A DNA stretch of 64,000 nt, from NCBI RefSeq assembly GCF_007827045.1, contig NZ_RPFW01000003.1, positions 806,001 to 870,000 of the forward strand. The letters are read 5' to 3'. The notes under the pieces are model-generated. The model worked only from the letters and a program-made list of their open reading frames with translations. It was not told where the DNA came from and did no database searches. How positions within the stretch are numbered: the stretch's first letter is position 1; each line of letters opens with the position of its first letter. The position numbers were made by a program, and so were the translations under genes. Below, in pieces: positions 1 through 7,743 of this stretch. The stretch comes from Trebonia kvetii. GTDB lineage: Bacteria > Actinomycetota > Actinomycetes > Streptosporangiales > Streptosporangiaceae.

Positions 1-393
1 CGGGCGGAACACGGCCGGCATCGCGACGTCGAGCACCAGCCACCTGGTCACGGTCGTGGCCCCGTCGGCCGCCTCGAGTGAGTAGTGGATGTGCACGTCA
101 ACGGTCGCCATCAACTGAGCGACGCGGATGGTGTGCTGGAAGTCCACCGACCCGGGCGGCTGGAATCCGGTGACCGTGCCCCACCAGTCCTTGCCGGGCT
201 CGCCGGGCTTCCCGTCGTGGTAGCGGGTGCCCTGTTGCACCGGATACGGCTCGACGTCGGTCGTGTGCCCGTACGCGGCCGACCCTGGCAGCCAGTCAGC
301 GTAGTTGGGCAGGTCGGAGAGCAGCCGGAAGAGCACGTCGGGCGGCGCCTCGACGGAGGTCGCGTAGAACCTGTGCCATTGAGACCGGGCCAT
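1..393 (-). CDS. SRPBCC-family protein, 3' end cut by window edge
   Basis: An open reading frame runs from an ATG at 393 leftwards through position 1 without a stop, so the carboxyl end lies outside the window. The 131 visible residues begin MARSQWHRFYATSVEAP and continue with a region rich in PDVLF-LL-DLPNYADWLP, the usual opening of polyketide-cyclase/START-like (SRPBCC) proteins, followed by WWGTVTGF and beta-strand-like segments. These proteins form a helix-grip cavity that binds hydrophobic ligands, and the ligand cannot be read from sequence. Codon usage matches the neighbours. The gene is divergent from the universal stress protein, and five 10-bp direct repeats lie just upstream of its start. 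The family call is fairly safe; the function is unknown. Confidence 0.75.
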   Translation of the reverse strand, partial: MARSQWHRFYATSVEAPPDVLFRLLSDLPNYADWLPGSAAYGHTTDVEPYPVQQGTRYHDGKPGEPGKDWWGTVTGFQPPGSVDFQHTIRVAQLMATVDVHIHYSLEAADGATTVTRWLVLDVAMPAVFRP

Positions 394-430
394 GAGCAAA
401 ACGTAGCCGTCGCACCGCCCGGCGGCCATC

Positions 431-480
431 TCCGTAAGTCTTCGTAAGTCCCCGCAAGTCACGGTAAGTCCCCGTAAATC
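431..480. repeat. Five 10-bp tandem repeats, consensus nncgtaagtc
   Basis: Five consecutive decamers end in cgtaagtc, cgtaagtc, cgcaagtc, ggtaagtc and cgtaaatc, in exact 10-bp register. They lie 38 to 87 bp upstream of the SRPBCC start and about 150 bp upstream of the universal stress gene. One unit per helical turn would place every copy on the same DNA face, as in arrayed operators. No protein is known from the sequence to bind here. Confidence 0.8.
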
Positions 481-636
481 GCGATAGGACCAAAGTCCGG
501 GCCATCGGGCCAATCGGCTCTATTGAGGTGATCGTGGCCGGCGCGAGGATGGGAAGGACAGCAGGTGAGGGAGTTACTGGTGAGGCGGTTGAGCGCCCGG
601 GTCCGGTAACCCAAGGACGTGATGCGGAGGACGAAG

Positions 637-1083
637 ATGGCCGAAGTGCAGGGCGGGCGGATCGTGGTTGGCGTTGACGGTTCGGCCTCGTCGAAGGCGG
701 CGCTCGCCTGGGCAGTCAGGCAGGCGGCGCTGACCGGCGCCGAGGTCGACGCGGTGTGCGCCTGGCAGATTCCCGCGGCCTACGGCTACGGGTATGCGAT
801 GACGCTCGCCATACCGGACTTGGAGAAGGCCGCGGCGAGCGAGCTCAGCCAGGCGATCGCCGCAGTTGCTGACGAGGTGCCAGACATCGAGATCCGGCCG
901 CTCGTGGTGCAAGACAATCCGGCGCAGGCGCTGCTCGACTGCGCGAAGGGCGCGGGCCTGCTGGTGGTGGGCAACCGCGGCCATGGCGGGTTCACCGGGG
1001 CGCTGCTCGGCTCGGTCGGCCAGCACTGCGCGCAGCACGCGGAATGCCCGGTGGTGATCATCCGCGGCCCCAAGCCCGAATAA
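637..1083 (+). CDS. Universal stress protein (UspA family), single domain
   Basis: This is a 148-residue single-domain UspA protein, the usual size for the family. It opens with GGRIVVGVDGS, the first beta strand and ATP-binding aspartate region, and ends with the nucleotide-binding signature GNRGHGGFTGALLGSVG followed by PVVIIR. The conserved G-x2-G-x9-G-S/T spacing suggests the ATP-binding class. An in-frame ATG exists at 622, but GGAGG at 626-630 lies six bases before the ATG at 637, so that start was chosen. Such proteins act in the cytoplasm under starvation, hypoxia or oxidative stress. The gene appears monocistronic. Confidence 0.9.
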   Translation: MAEVQGGRIVVGVDGSASSKAALAWAVRQAALTGAEVDAVCAWQIPAAYGYGYAMTLAIPDLEKAAASELSQAIAAVADEVPDIEIRPLVVQDNPAQALLDCAKGAGLLVVGNRGHGGFTGALLGSVGQHCAQHAECPVVIIRGPKPE

Positions 1084-1123
1084 AGCGCGGCCTCAATCCC
1101 AGATTAAGCACGGCAGGGCGAGA

Positions 1124-2353
1124 CTACCTGGCTATCGCGGCGTAGGCGGCGGACCAGAAGTCCCTGGCGACGGGGGGAGGCTCGGGCGACGTCATCATCC
1201 GCTGGGTGAGCAGGATGCCGGTGAGCCCGGTCGCGGGGTCGTTGCGCCACGCGGTGCCGCTGCCGCCCTCCCAGCCGTAGCCGCGCGGCATCCCGTCCGC
1301 TGCCGCGTCGGGCGCGACGCCGTCGGCGGGCACGGACATGGCTAGTCCCCAGCCGAGGTGCTCGCCGAAGAACCACGGCTGTTCCGCCCGGTCCCGCGCG
1401 GTCGCCCGGTCCCTGAGCATCAGCGCGACCGACGACGGTGACAGCAGCCCGCCGCCGTCCGCGGCCAGCATGGCTGCGAACGCCCCGATGTCGTCGATCG
1501 TGGAGACGAGGCCCGCGGCGCCGTCAGGCAGCGACGGCGGCACGGCGTACCAGCCGTCGGGACGGTCGATCAGCGTGAGCTCCGCCCCGTCCGCACCGCT
1601 GCCGCCGAAGTGCCTGGCGGCCTGGGACGGTGCGTACATGGTGGTGAACCGGCCCATCTTGCCCGAGGGCACCCAGAACGCCGTGTCCGTCATGCCGAGC
1701 GGCTCGAAGACGCGCTTGCTCAGCACCTCGGCGAACGGGGCCCCTGCAACCCGCTCGATGAGGATGCCGGTCAGGGTCGCGCCCGTGTTGTACCTGAAGC
1801 GCTCGCCCGGCTGGTCAAGCAGCGGCAGCGATCCGAACGCCGCGATCCACTGGTCGGGCGTGTGCCTGGTCGGCGGCCACGGCGGGCCGAGCGTCTTGAG
1901 CTCGAGCGCCTGCTCCGCCTCGAGGATGGGCAGCGGCTTCGGCGTGAAGATGCTGCCGAACCCGAGCCGGAACGAGAGCAGGTCCTCGACCGTGATCGCC
2001 CGCTCTGCGGGCACCGTGTCGGACAGTTCCGCGTCGTAGGACCGCAGCACCCGCGGCTCGCTCAGTTCTGGCAGCCAGGGTGCGACGGGATCGTCGAGCG
2101 CCATCGCGCCGTCCTGGATGAGCAGCATCGCCGCCACGCCGGTGACCGGCTTGGTCAGCGATGCGATGCGGAAGATCGCGTCGCGGCCGATGGGCGCGTC
2201 GTCCCCGAGCGACGGATGCCCGGCGGTGGTGATGTGGACCTGCCCGCCGCGCGCCACGAGTGCGACAAGACCGGGCACCGCGCCCGATGCCGTGTGCCGG
2301 GCGAGCGCGGCGTCGAGCGCCGCGAGGCCATCGTCGGTGAACCCGCCTGTCAT
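1124..2353 (-). CDS. Serine hydrolase of the beta-lactamase/class C esterase family
   Basis: This is a 409-residue protein of the PF00144 family (EstB, class C beta-lactamases, D-aminopeptidases). Visible catalytic motifs are S-x-x-K in FRIASLTKPVTG, Y-x-N in RYNTGATL, and a GGSGTAW stretch near the carboxyl end in the place of the K/H-T/S-G box. No signal peptide or membrane segment precedes the domain, so it is probably cytoplasmic and more likely an esterase or peptidase than a resistance beta-lactamase. A GGGAGG sequence sits seven bases before the ATG at 2353. It is divergent from the carbonic anhydrase gene. The substrate cannot be inferred. Confidence 0.9.
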   Translation of the reverse strand: MTGGFTDDGLAALDAALARHTASGAVPGLVALVARGGQVHITTAGHPSLGDDAPIGRDAIFRIASLTKPVTGVAAMLLIQDGAMALDDPVAPWLPELSEPRVLRSYDAELSDTVPAERAITVEDLLSFRLGFGSIFTPKPLPILEAEQALELKTLGPPWPPTRHTPDQWIAAFGSLPLLDQPGERFRYNTGATLTGILIERVAGAPFAEVLSKRVFEPLGMTDTAFWVPSGKMGRFTTMYAPSQAARHFGGSGADGAELTLIDRPDGWYAVPPSLPDGAAGLVSTIDDIGAFAAMLAADGGGLLSPSSVALMLRDRATARDRAEQPWFFGEHLGWGLAMSVPADGVAPDAAADGMPRGYGWEGGSGTAWRNDPATGLTGILLTQRMMTSPEPPPVARDFWSAAYAAIAR

Positions 2354-2454
2354 GCGTACCCTCCCGCGTCGTTATGGTGCGGCATGGGTAAGACGATCCA
2401 GCGTCCCCATTCTCATCGGCGTGCGCCACGACCGTTCGCAGGAGGACATAACGC

Positions 2455-2943
2455 ATGAGCGCCATCGACGACTACCTCGCCCGCAACGAGGAGTACGCGC
2501 AGGACCACGTCGGCGGGCAGCCGGTGCGGCCGGCGCAGCACGTGGCGGTGGTCGCCTGCATGGACTCGCGGATGCGCATCTTTCCCATGCTCGGCCTCAC
2601 CGGCGGCGAAGCGCACGTGATCAGGAACGCCGGCGGTACGGTCACCGACGACGTGGTCCGTTCCCTGGCCATCAGCCAGCGGCTGCTCGGCACGACCGAG
2701 ATCATGCTCATCCACCACACCGACTGCGGCATGCAGAAGACCACGGAGGATGACTTCAAGGGCGCGCTCGAGGCGGAGACCGGCATCAGGCCGCCGTGGG
2801 CCGTCGAGGCCTTCACCGACGCCGCCGCGGACGTCAGGCAGTCGATCGGCCGGCTGAAGGCGAGCCCGTTCATCCCGCACAAGGACGCGATCCGCGGCTT
2901 CGTCTTCGACGTGGATACGGGCAAGCTCAGCGAGGTGATCTAG
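2455..2943 (+). CDS. Beta-class carbonic anhydrase
   Basis: The 162-residue protein carries the zinc-site motifs of beta-carbonic anhydrases: CMDSR (first Cys and the Asp-Arg dyad) and HHTDCGM (His and second Cys). It would interconvert carbon dioxide and bicarbonate in the cytoplasm. It is at the short end for the class and resembles the small actinobacterial/Rv1284-type enzymes. AGGAGG lies about nine bases before the ATG. The truncated globin gene follows after only 10 bases, so the two are probably cotranscribed, a link between CO2/bicarbonate and O2/NO chemistry that is inferred from spacing alone. Confidence 0.93.
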   Translation: MSAIDDYLARNEEYAQDHVGGQPVRPAQHVAVVACMDSRMRIFPMLGLTGGEAHVIRNAGGTVTDDVVRSLAISQRLLGTTEIMLIHHTDCGMQKTTEDDFKGALEAETGIRPPWAVEAFTDAAADVRQSIGRLKASPFIPHKDAIRGFVFDVDTGKLSEVI

Positions 2944-2953
2944 GCTCGGCGAT

Positions 2954-3424
2954 ATGCGACAGAGCCTCTATGACTTCGCGGGCGGCGAGCGGGCGTTCGA
3001 GCCGTTCGCCGCGGCGCTGCATGAGCGGTGCCTAGCCGATCCGGAGCTGAACCACCCGTTCTCGCATCCGGGCCAGCATCCGCAGCACACCCAGCGGCTC
3101 GCCGCGTACCTGGCCGAGGCCTTCGGCGGCCCGGCCAGCTACTCGGCCGAGTGCGCTAACCAGAGCCACGTGGTGTGGCTGCACGCGGGCAACGGCGACA
3201 TGTCCGACCTCGGCCGCCGGTTCGCGGACTGCTTCATGCTCGCGGCAGACGACGCCGGCTGGCCGGACGACCCGGAGTTCCGCGCCGCGATCCGCGCCTA
3301 CATCGACTGGGCGGTTGACACCGTGGCGATGTCCCATCCCGATGACACCGACATTCCTTCCGGGCTGCCGCTGCCCCGCTGGTCCTGGGATGGCCTCGAG
3401 CGAGAAGCGCTGGACAAGGGCTAG
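2954..3424 (+). CDS. Group II truncated hemoglobin
   Basis: This 156-residue globin matches the truncated HbO/group II type. An early F-x-P-F-A core is followed by SHPGQHPQHTQRLAAYLAEAFGGP, a likely proximal-His region around SHVVWLHAG, and a tryptophan in YIDWAVDT at the G8 position that is characteristic of group II. It is slightly longer than classic HbO because of a proline/tryptophan-rich tail (PRWSWDG). Family members bind O2, NO or peroxide. It starts 10 bases after the carbonic anhydrase stop and probably shares its transcript. The class assignment is strong; the physiological role is open. Confidence 0.88.
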   Translation: MRQSLYDFAGGERAFEPFAAALHERCLADPELNHPFSHPGQHPQHTQRLAAYLAEAFGGPASYSAECANQSHVVWLHAGNGDMSDLGRRFADCFMLAADDAGWPDDPEFRAAIRAYIDWAVDTVAMSHPDDTDIPSGLPLPRWSWDGLEREALDKG

Positions 3425-3435
3425 CGCAGCGGCCG

Positions 3436-4263
3436 TCAGGGCTTGCGTGCGATGCCCGCGATGCCCTTGCCGCTGGCGATATTGGCCTGACCGGGCGGCA
3501 GCCAATCGGACAGCGGCGCGACGCCCGGCGCGATCAGTTCGAGCCCGTCGAAGAACCGGCTGATTTCCTCCCGGCTGCGCGGGCGCATCCGCTCGGCGCC
3601 CGACGCGTTGTACCGGCGGGTCTGCTCGGCCATCTCTTCCGGGTCGAGGTCGCTTGGCGCGTGCACGATGACCAGGTAGCTGCCGGAAGGCACCGCGTCA
3701 AGCAGCGTCCGCACGATACCGTACGGGTCGTCCTCGTCCGGGATGAAGTGCAGCACGGCGAGCAGCAAGATGGCGACCGGCTTGCTCAGGTCGAGCGTCT
3801 TGGCGGCCGTTTCCAGGATCGTGCGGGTGTCCCGGAGGTCCGCCTCGATGTAGTCGGTCCTGCCCTCGGGGGTGCTCGTCAGCAGCGCCCTGGCGTGGGC
3901 GAGCACCGACGGGTCGTAATCCGCGTAGACGATCCGGGACTCTGGCGCTACCCCCTGCGCCACCTCATGCGTGTTGTCGGCGGTGGGGAGCCCGGTGCCA
4001 ATGTCGAGGAACTGCCTGATCCCGTACTCCGCGGCGAGGGTGTGCACGGCGGCGATGAGGAACTTCCGCACGGACCGGGCGACGAGCGGCAGCCCTGGCA
4101 TCGCCTCCGCGATCCTGGACGCGGCGTCCCGGTCGGCGGCGAAGTGGTCCTTGCCGCCCACCCAGTAGTTCCACATCCGCGCCGGGCTCGGCACGCTCGG
4201 GTCGAACCCGCGCTGGCCGCCCGGCTGGTTGTCGTCCGCGATGTCCGGCACCCTCGAAGTCAC
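3436..4263 (-). CDS. SAM-dependent methyltransferase, PF04672 (actinobacterial DUF574) type
   Basis: The 275-residue protein has the signature opening of this actinobacterial family, PSPARMWNYWVGGKDHFAADR, followed by the SAM-binding loop FLDIGTGLPT and an acidic strand end VYADYDPSVLAHARALL. A later LLLAVLHFIPDEDDPYGIV segment corresponds to motif IV/post-IV. These enzymes are multiplied in Streptomyces-like genomes and their substrates are unknown. The start is a GTG at 4263. The gene is convergent with the globin (11-bp gap) and divergent from the DinB gene. Confidence 0.9.
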   Translation of the reverse strand: MTSRVPDIADDNQPGGQRGFDPSVPSPARMWNYWVGGKDHFAADRDAASRIAEAMPGLPLVARSVRKFLIAAVHTLAAEYGIRQFLDIGTGLPTADNTHEVAQGVAPESRIVYADYDPSVLAHARALLTSTPEGRTDYIEADLRDTRTILETAAKTLDLSKPVAILLLAVLHFIPDEDDPYGIVRTLLDAVPSGSYLVIVHAPSDLDPEEMAEQTRRYNASGAERMRPRSREEISRFFDGLELIAPGVAPLSDWLPPGQANIASGKGIAGIARKP

Positions 4264-4393
4264 TTCGCCCCTTTCTGCGTGACTTTCCGTCCATTCCTGT
4301 CCATCGTAGTAACAACCTCATCGTGCCGGAACCTGGACCCCAGCGGCGTTCCCACGTCCCGACGGCCTGACGGGCCTCGGGCATGATGGACCC

Positions 4394-5014
4394 ATGGACA
4401 TACCCCCGCGCCTCGCTCCGCTGCTTGAGCAGTACGACTGGGGCTGCCTGCGGCTGATCAACCGGATGACAGGGCCCGAGGTGGACAGCGGCAACGGATC
4501 GCCGGTCCCGGTGTCGCCGTTGACCACGGCGGAGTACCTGTGGGAGCCGGTCCCCGGCGCCTGGTCCGTCCGCCGTCACGCGGAAGGCCCGGGACCGCGG
4601 GCGACCTGGCTCGTCGGCGGTGGTGACTGGGGCAGGGACGGCTATCGCGACGCCGAGCCGTACCCGCCGCCGTTCACCACGATCGCCTGGCGGCTCAGCC
4701 ACCTCAGCGAGATGCTCGCGCTGCGCGCCGACCACACCGCGGGCAGCCGGTCGCTGACCAAGGACGGCTACGTGACGAACGGGGACGCGGACGGCGCCGT
4801 CGCCGCCTTCGCCCAGGCTGTCGAGGCATGGCGCGACGCGCTGCTGAGCTGTGACGATGCCGCGCTCGACACCGTCGGGTACAGCAGCTACCCCTATGGC
4901 AGCGACGCCGGGGACATGTTCATCGACATCGTCTGGTGGGTCAACCAGGAGGTGCTGCACCACGGCGGTGAGATCGCCCTGCTGCGTGACCTCTACCGGA
5001 CTCAGCAGCCCTAA
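4394..5014 (+). CDS. DinB-family protein
   Basis: The 206-residue protein resembles DinB/YfiT-type four-helix bundles: ITTIAWRL-HLSEMLALRAD carries the histidine expected early in the bundle, and WWVNQEVLHHGGEIALLRDLY near the end carries the histidine pair that normally completes a divalent metal site. Family members include thiol-dependent transferases acting on bacillithiol, mycothiol or glutathione; in an actinobacterium mycothiol would be the natural cofactor, which is an inference. A CATGAT hexamer at 4382-4387 lies seven bases before the ATG, compatible with a leaderless mRNA. It is convergent with the NYN-domain gene. Confidence 0.8.
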   Translation: MDIPPRLAPLLEQYDWGCLRLINRMTGPEVDSGNGSPVPVSPLTTAEYLWEPVPGAWSVRRHAEGPGPRATWLVGGGDWGRDGYRDAEPYPPPFTTIAWRLSHLSEMLALRADHTAGSRSLTKDGYVTNGDADGAVAAFAQAVEAWRDALLSCDDAALDTVGYSSYPYGSDAGDMFIDIVWWVNQEVLHHGGEIALLRDLYRTQQP

Positions 5015-5040
5015 GGTCTGCCCAGCCTGAGGCCGCACCG

Positions 5041-5967
5041 TCAGGAGACGACCTTCACGTTCGCCGGCTTCGCCGGGGTCTTCCGCCTCCCGGCTGACCC
5101 GGCCGCGCCGGTACCCCCGGCATCCCCGGCGTTCTTGGCCGCCGAAGCCTTCGCGGCCGGCGCCTTCGCCGCGGGCACCCGCACCGCGGGCGTCTTCGCG
5201 GCAGGCACCCGCCGCTTCTCGCGCGCGTAGACGATCGCCTGCTTGGCGCCGGCCGGGGCATGCCGCTCGAGAGTGAACAGCCCGGTGGCCTTGATCAGGT
5301 CGCTCAGCTTGGCGTAGCCGTAGCTGCGTGAGTCGAAGTCGGGGCGCCGGTTGGTGATGATGTTGCCGATGGCCGACAGCGGCGCGAGGCCGTCGTCGTC
5401 CGACGCCGCCTCGACGGCGCCACGCAGCAAGCCGGTGAGCTCGCTGTCCTGCTTCAGTTCGGCGGCCGTCATGGGCGTGCGCCTGGTCGGCTTGACCTCG
5501 GCGCCCGGGAGCTCCTCGTCCTCGTCGAACTGGAGGTTCTCGACGTAGATGAACTTGTCGCACGCGGCGACGAAGGACTTGGGCGTCTTGTGCTCACCGA
5601 ATCCGTACACGATCTGGCCGGATTCGCGCAGCCGCTGGGCGAGCCTGGTGAAGTCGCTGTCGCTCGACACTATGCAGAATCCATCGAACCGCCCCGAGTA
5701 CAGCAGGTCCATGGCGTCGATCACCATGGCCGCGTCGGTCGCGTTCTTGCCCTTGGTGTAGGCGAATTGCTGGATCGGGTGGATTGACTGCGCGAGCAGC
5801 TGGTCCTTCCAGCCGCGCAGGTTCGGTCCGGTCCAGTCGCCGTATGCGCGCTTGACGTGCGCGGTGCCGTACTTGGCGACCTCGGCGAGCAGTCCGGTGG
5901 TGATGGACGGCTGCGCGTTGTCCGCGTCGATGAGCACCGCGAGCCGTGCAGTGTTCTCCGTGGCCAT
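5041..5967 (-). CDS. NYN-domain ribonuclease-like protein with OST-HTH/LOTUS domain and Ala/Lys tail
   Basis: The 308-residue protein has three parts. Residues about 8-150 form a NYN (PIN-like) domain with the acidic residues expected for metal binding: VLIDADNAQ, KNATDAAMVIDAMDLL and IVSSDSDFTRLAQRLRE. Residues about 170-250 match an OST-HTH/LOTUS module (LLRGAVEAA...LSAIGNII...FDSRSYGYAKLSDLI). The last 55 residues are low-complexity repeats of the PAAK/APAAK type, plausibly nucleic-acid binding. Family knowledge suggests an RNA-processing or RNA-targeting role. The gene begins 10 bases after the TetR stop on the same strand, without a clear ribosome-binding site. Confidence 0.9.
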   Translation of the reverse strand: MATENTARLAVLIDADNAQPSITTGLLAEVAKYGTAHVKRAYGDWTGPNLRGWKDQLLAQSIHPIQQFAYTKGKNATDAAMVIDAMDLLYSGRFDGFCIVSSDSDFTRLAQRLRESGQIVYGFGEHKTPKSFVAACDKFIYVENLQFDEDEELPGAEVKPTRRTPMTAAELKQDSELTGLLRGAVEAASDDDGLAPLSAIGNIITNRRPDFDSRSYGYAKLSDLIKATGLFTLERHAPAGAKQAIVYAREKRRVPAAKTPAVRVPAAKAPAAKASAAKNAGDAGGTGAAGSAGRRKTPAKPANVKVVS

Positions 5968-5977
5968 GCGGCCAAAG

Positions 5978-6793
5978 CTAGCCGGCCCGCTCGATGAGCG
6001 CTTGGACCCCGTCGAGTATGGTCTCCACGCCCCACAGGAACTGCTCCCGCTCGGTCAGCTGCTCGTCAGGCGCCGGATCCCAGGCGATCCTGTACAGGTG
6101 CGGGTAGGTCTTCTCGTCGACGAGTTCCCGCAGCAGTGCCTCGAAGCTGTCCGGCGGCCCGCCAGCGGGCAGCTGACCAGCATCCGCGTCCGCCGAAGCC
6201 GCCGGAGCCGCGAAACCCGCCTCCATCGCCGCCTTCGCGGCGCGCATCGCGTCGGCGGCCATCCGCCCCTCGCTGAGCGTGTAGGAGCTGAGCAGGCCGA
6301 TGATCCGGAGCTTGTCCAGATCGGAGAGGCCGGTCCCGTCCAGCGTGCCGAGTCCGCGCTCGACGAAGTGCAGTGAGTTCGGCGCCACCGGGGGAGCGGC
6401 CATCGGCATCTGGGTGATCCACGGATGGCGGTCGAGCATGTCCCGCTGGATGACCGCCCAGGCGCGCAGCTGGGTCCGCCAGTCGGGGCCCTCGATGACA
6501 AGCTCCTCCGCGCCGACCGCGCTCGCGTTCCACATCAGCTGGAGCAGTTCTTCCTTGCTCGCCACGTAGCGGTACAGCGACATCGTGGTGAAGCCGAGCT
6601 CGGCCGCCACCTTGGCCATGGAGACCGCCTCGAGCCCCTCGGCGTCGGCGAGCCTGACCGCGGCGTTGACGATCGCCTCCGCCGACAGCCCGGGCCGCGG
6701 CCCGCGCCTGCCGCGCTCGCGCCGCCCCCAGAGCAGGTCGAGCCCGGGGGGCAGTGGCCGTGGCGCGGCCTGCCCCGGTGTCTCCTCCGCCAT
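5978..6793 (-). CDS. TetR/AcrR-family transcriptional repressor
   Basis: A 271-residue TetR-type regulator. The amino-terminal helix-turn-helix is visible in AIVNAAVRLADAEGLEAVSMAKVAAELGFTTMSLYRYVASKEEL; the remainder resembles the TetR_C domain common beside drug-efflux genes (MLDRHPWI...SYTLSEGRMAAD). GGGAGG lies six bases before the ATG. It is divergent from a DrrAB-type ABC exporter, and two related half-palindromes overlap that exporter's promoter, so it is most likely the exporter's repressor. A Gly/Arg-rich amino-terminal extension (GRRERGRRGPRPG) precedes the HTH. Confidence 0.93.
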   Translation of the reverse strand: MAEETPGQAAPRPLPPGLDLLWGRRERGRRGPRPGLSAEAIVNAAVRLADAEGLEAVSMAKVAAELGFTTMSLYRYVASKEELLQLMWNASAVGAEELVIEGPDWRTQLRAWAVIQRDMLDRHPWITQMPMAAPPVAPNSLHFVERGLGTLDGTGLSDLDKLRIIGLLSSYTLSEGRMAADAMRAAKAAMEAGFAAPAASADADAGQLPAGGPPDSFEALLRELVDEKTYPHLYRIAWDPAPDEQLTEREQFLWGVETILDGVQALIERAG

Positions 6794-6833
6794 CCGCGTC
6801 CTCCCTTCACGCTCGGCGATTCACGCTACGCCA

Positions 6834-6862
6834 AGATCAAAATCCTTTGCCCGAACGGGTCC
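6834..6862 (+). repeat. CCGAACGG dispersed motif, copy i
   Basis: ATCAAAATCCTTTGCCCGAACGGGTCC contains the TCAAAA-n-CCCGAACGGGT layout of copies b and d. It lies between divergent genes, about 35 bases upstream of the exporter -35 box. Confidence 0.5.
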
Positions 6863-6895
6863 AGCGTTCCCCCGCCCTCGCAGTCACCGGACTCC

Positions 6896-6940
6896 TTGAC
6901 AAACTGTATATGACGCATACTATTCCATGTATGACGTACA
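6896..6940 (+). promoter_or_regulatory. Promoter and paired TetR-type operators of the DrrAB-like operon (leaderless start)
   Basis: TTGACA at 6896-6901 and TACTAT at 6918-6923 are separated by 16 bp. The -10 box ends seven bases before the ATG at 6931, so the transcript is predicted to be leaderless. An imperfect dyad GTAT-n7-ATAC occupies 6906-6920, inside the spacer and -10. A second imperfect dyad TGTATGACGTACA covers 6928-6940 over the start codon. The shared core TATGACG recurs exactly 21 bp apart (6909 and 6930), that is on the same helical face. Confidence 0.75.
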
Positions 6941-7743
6941 CAGTTAATGCGGTTCCAACACTGAACGCGGTCGGCATACGCAAGGCCTTCCGGTCCAAAA
7001 CCGTCCTCGACGGGGTCGACCTGGCCGTCGCCGCAGGGCAGATCGTCGCCCTCCTCGGGCCGAACGGCGCCGGCAAGACCACGCTGATCCGCATACTCGC
7101 CACGCTGCTGCGCCCGGACGGCGGCAGCGCCACCGTCGCCGGTCATGACCTGCTCGCGGATCCGGTGGGCGTGCGCCGCGCGATCAGCCTCACCGGCCAG
7201 TACGCCGCTGTGGACAACATGCTGACCGGCGAGGAGAACCTGCGGATGATGGCCAGGCTGCGCCACCTGCCGCCGCGCGCGGCGCGGGACAGGGTGACCC
7301 AGCTGCTCGCCGCGTTCGACCTGGCCGACGCGCGCCGCCGCCTGGTCAAGACCTACTCGGGCGGCATGCGCCGCCGCCTCGACCTGGCAGCAAGCATGAT
7401 CGTCCGGCCGGAGCTGCTGTTCCTCGACGAGCCGACCACCGGACTCGACCCGCGCAGCAGGGACCAGCTGTGGTCGGCCGTCAAGGGCCTGGCGGACGAC
7501 GGCGTGACGGTGCTGCTCACCACCCAGTACCTCGCCGAGGCCGAGCAGCTCGCCGACCACATCGCCGTGCTGCACCAGGGCCGGATCGTGGCCGAGGGGA
7601 CGGCGGGCCAGCTCAAGTCGGGCCTCGGGGTGGCGAGCCTGGACGAGGTCTTCCTCGCCCTGACCGCTTCCGACGACAGCTCAGCCAGCGACAGTGCCGC
7701 CGACCGCAATGTGACCGACTACGCCACGGGAGTGACCCGATGA
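6931..7743 (+). CDS. ABC transporter ATP-binding protein, DrrA-like drug/lipid exporter
   Basis: A 270-residue ABC ATPase with Walker A GPNGAGKTT, signature TYSGGMRRRLDLAAS, Walker B LLFLDEPTTGLDP and the switch region LLTTQYLAEAEQLAD, all in DrrA-type order. The SGGMRRRLDLA form and the carboxyl-terminal SLDEVFLALT are typical of daunorubicin-resistance ATPases. The reading frame is open further upstream to 6754, but the promoter geometry puts the start at 6931. The stop overlaps the ATG of the permease gene (ATGA), so the two are translationally coupled. It energises export of an unidentified compound. Confidence 0.93.
   Translation: MTYTVNAVPTLNAVGIRKAFRSKTVLDGVDLAVAAGQIVALLGPNGAGKTTLIRILATLLRPDGGSATVAGHDLLADPVGVRRAISLTGQYAAVDNMLTGEENLRMMARLRHLPPRAARDRVTQLLAAFDLADARRRLVKTYSGGMRRRLDLAASMIVRPELLFLDEPTTGLDPRSRDQLWSAVKGLADDGVTVLLTTQYLAEAEQLADHIAVLHQGRIVAEGTAGQLKSGLGVASLDEVFLALTASDDSSASDSAADRNVTDYATGVTR

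Noticed and set aside
2118..2753. Long open frames of 200 or more codons opposite or out of phase with real genes, here and across the window
   Set aside because: High GC content leaves alternative frames open. They have Arg/Ala/Pro-rich products without motifs and overlap genes with clear domains.
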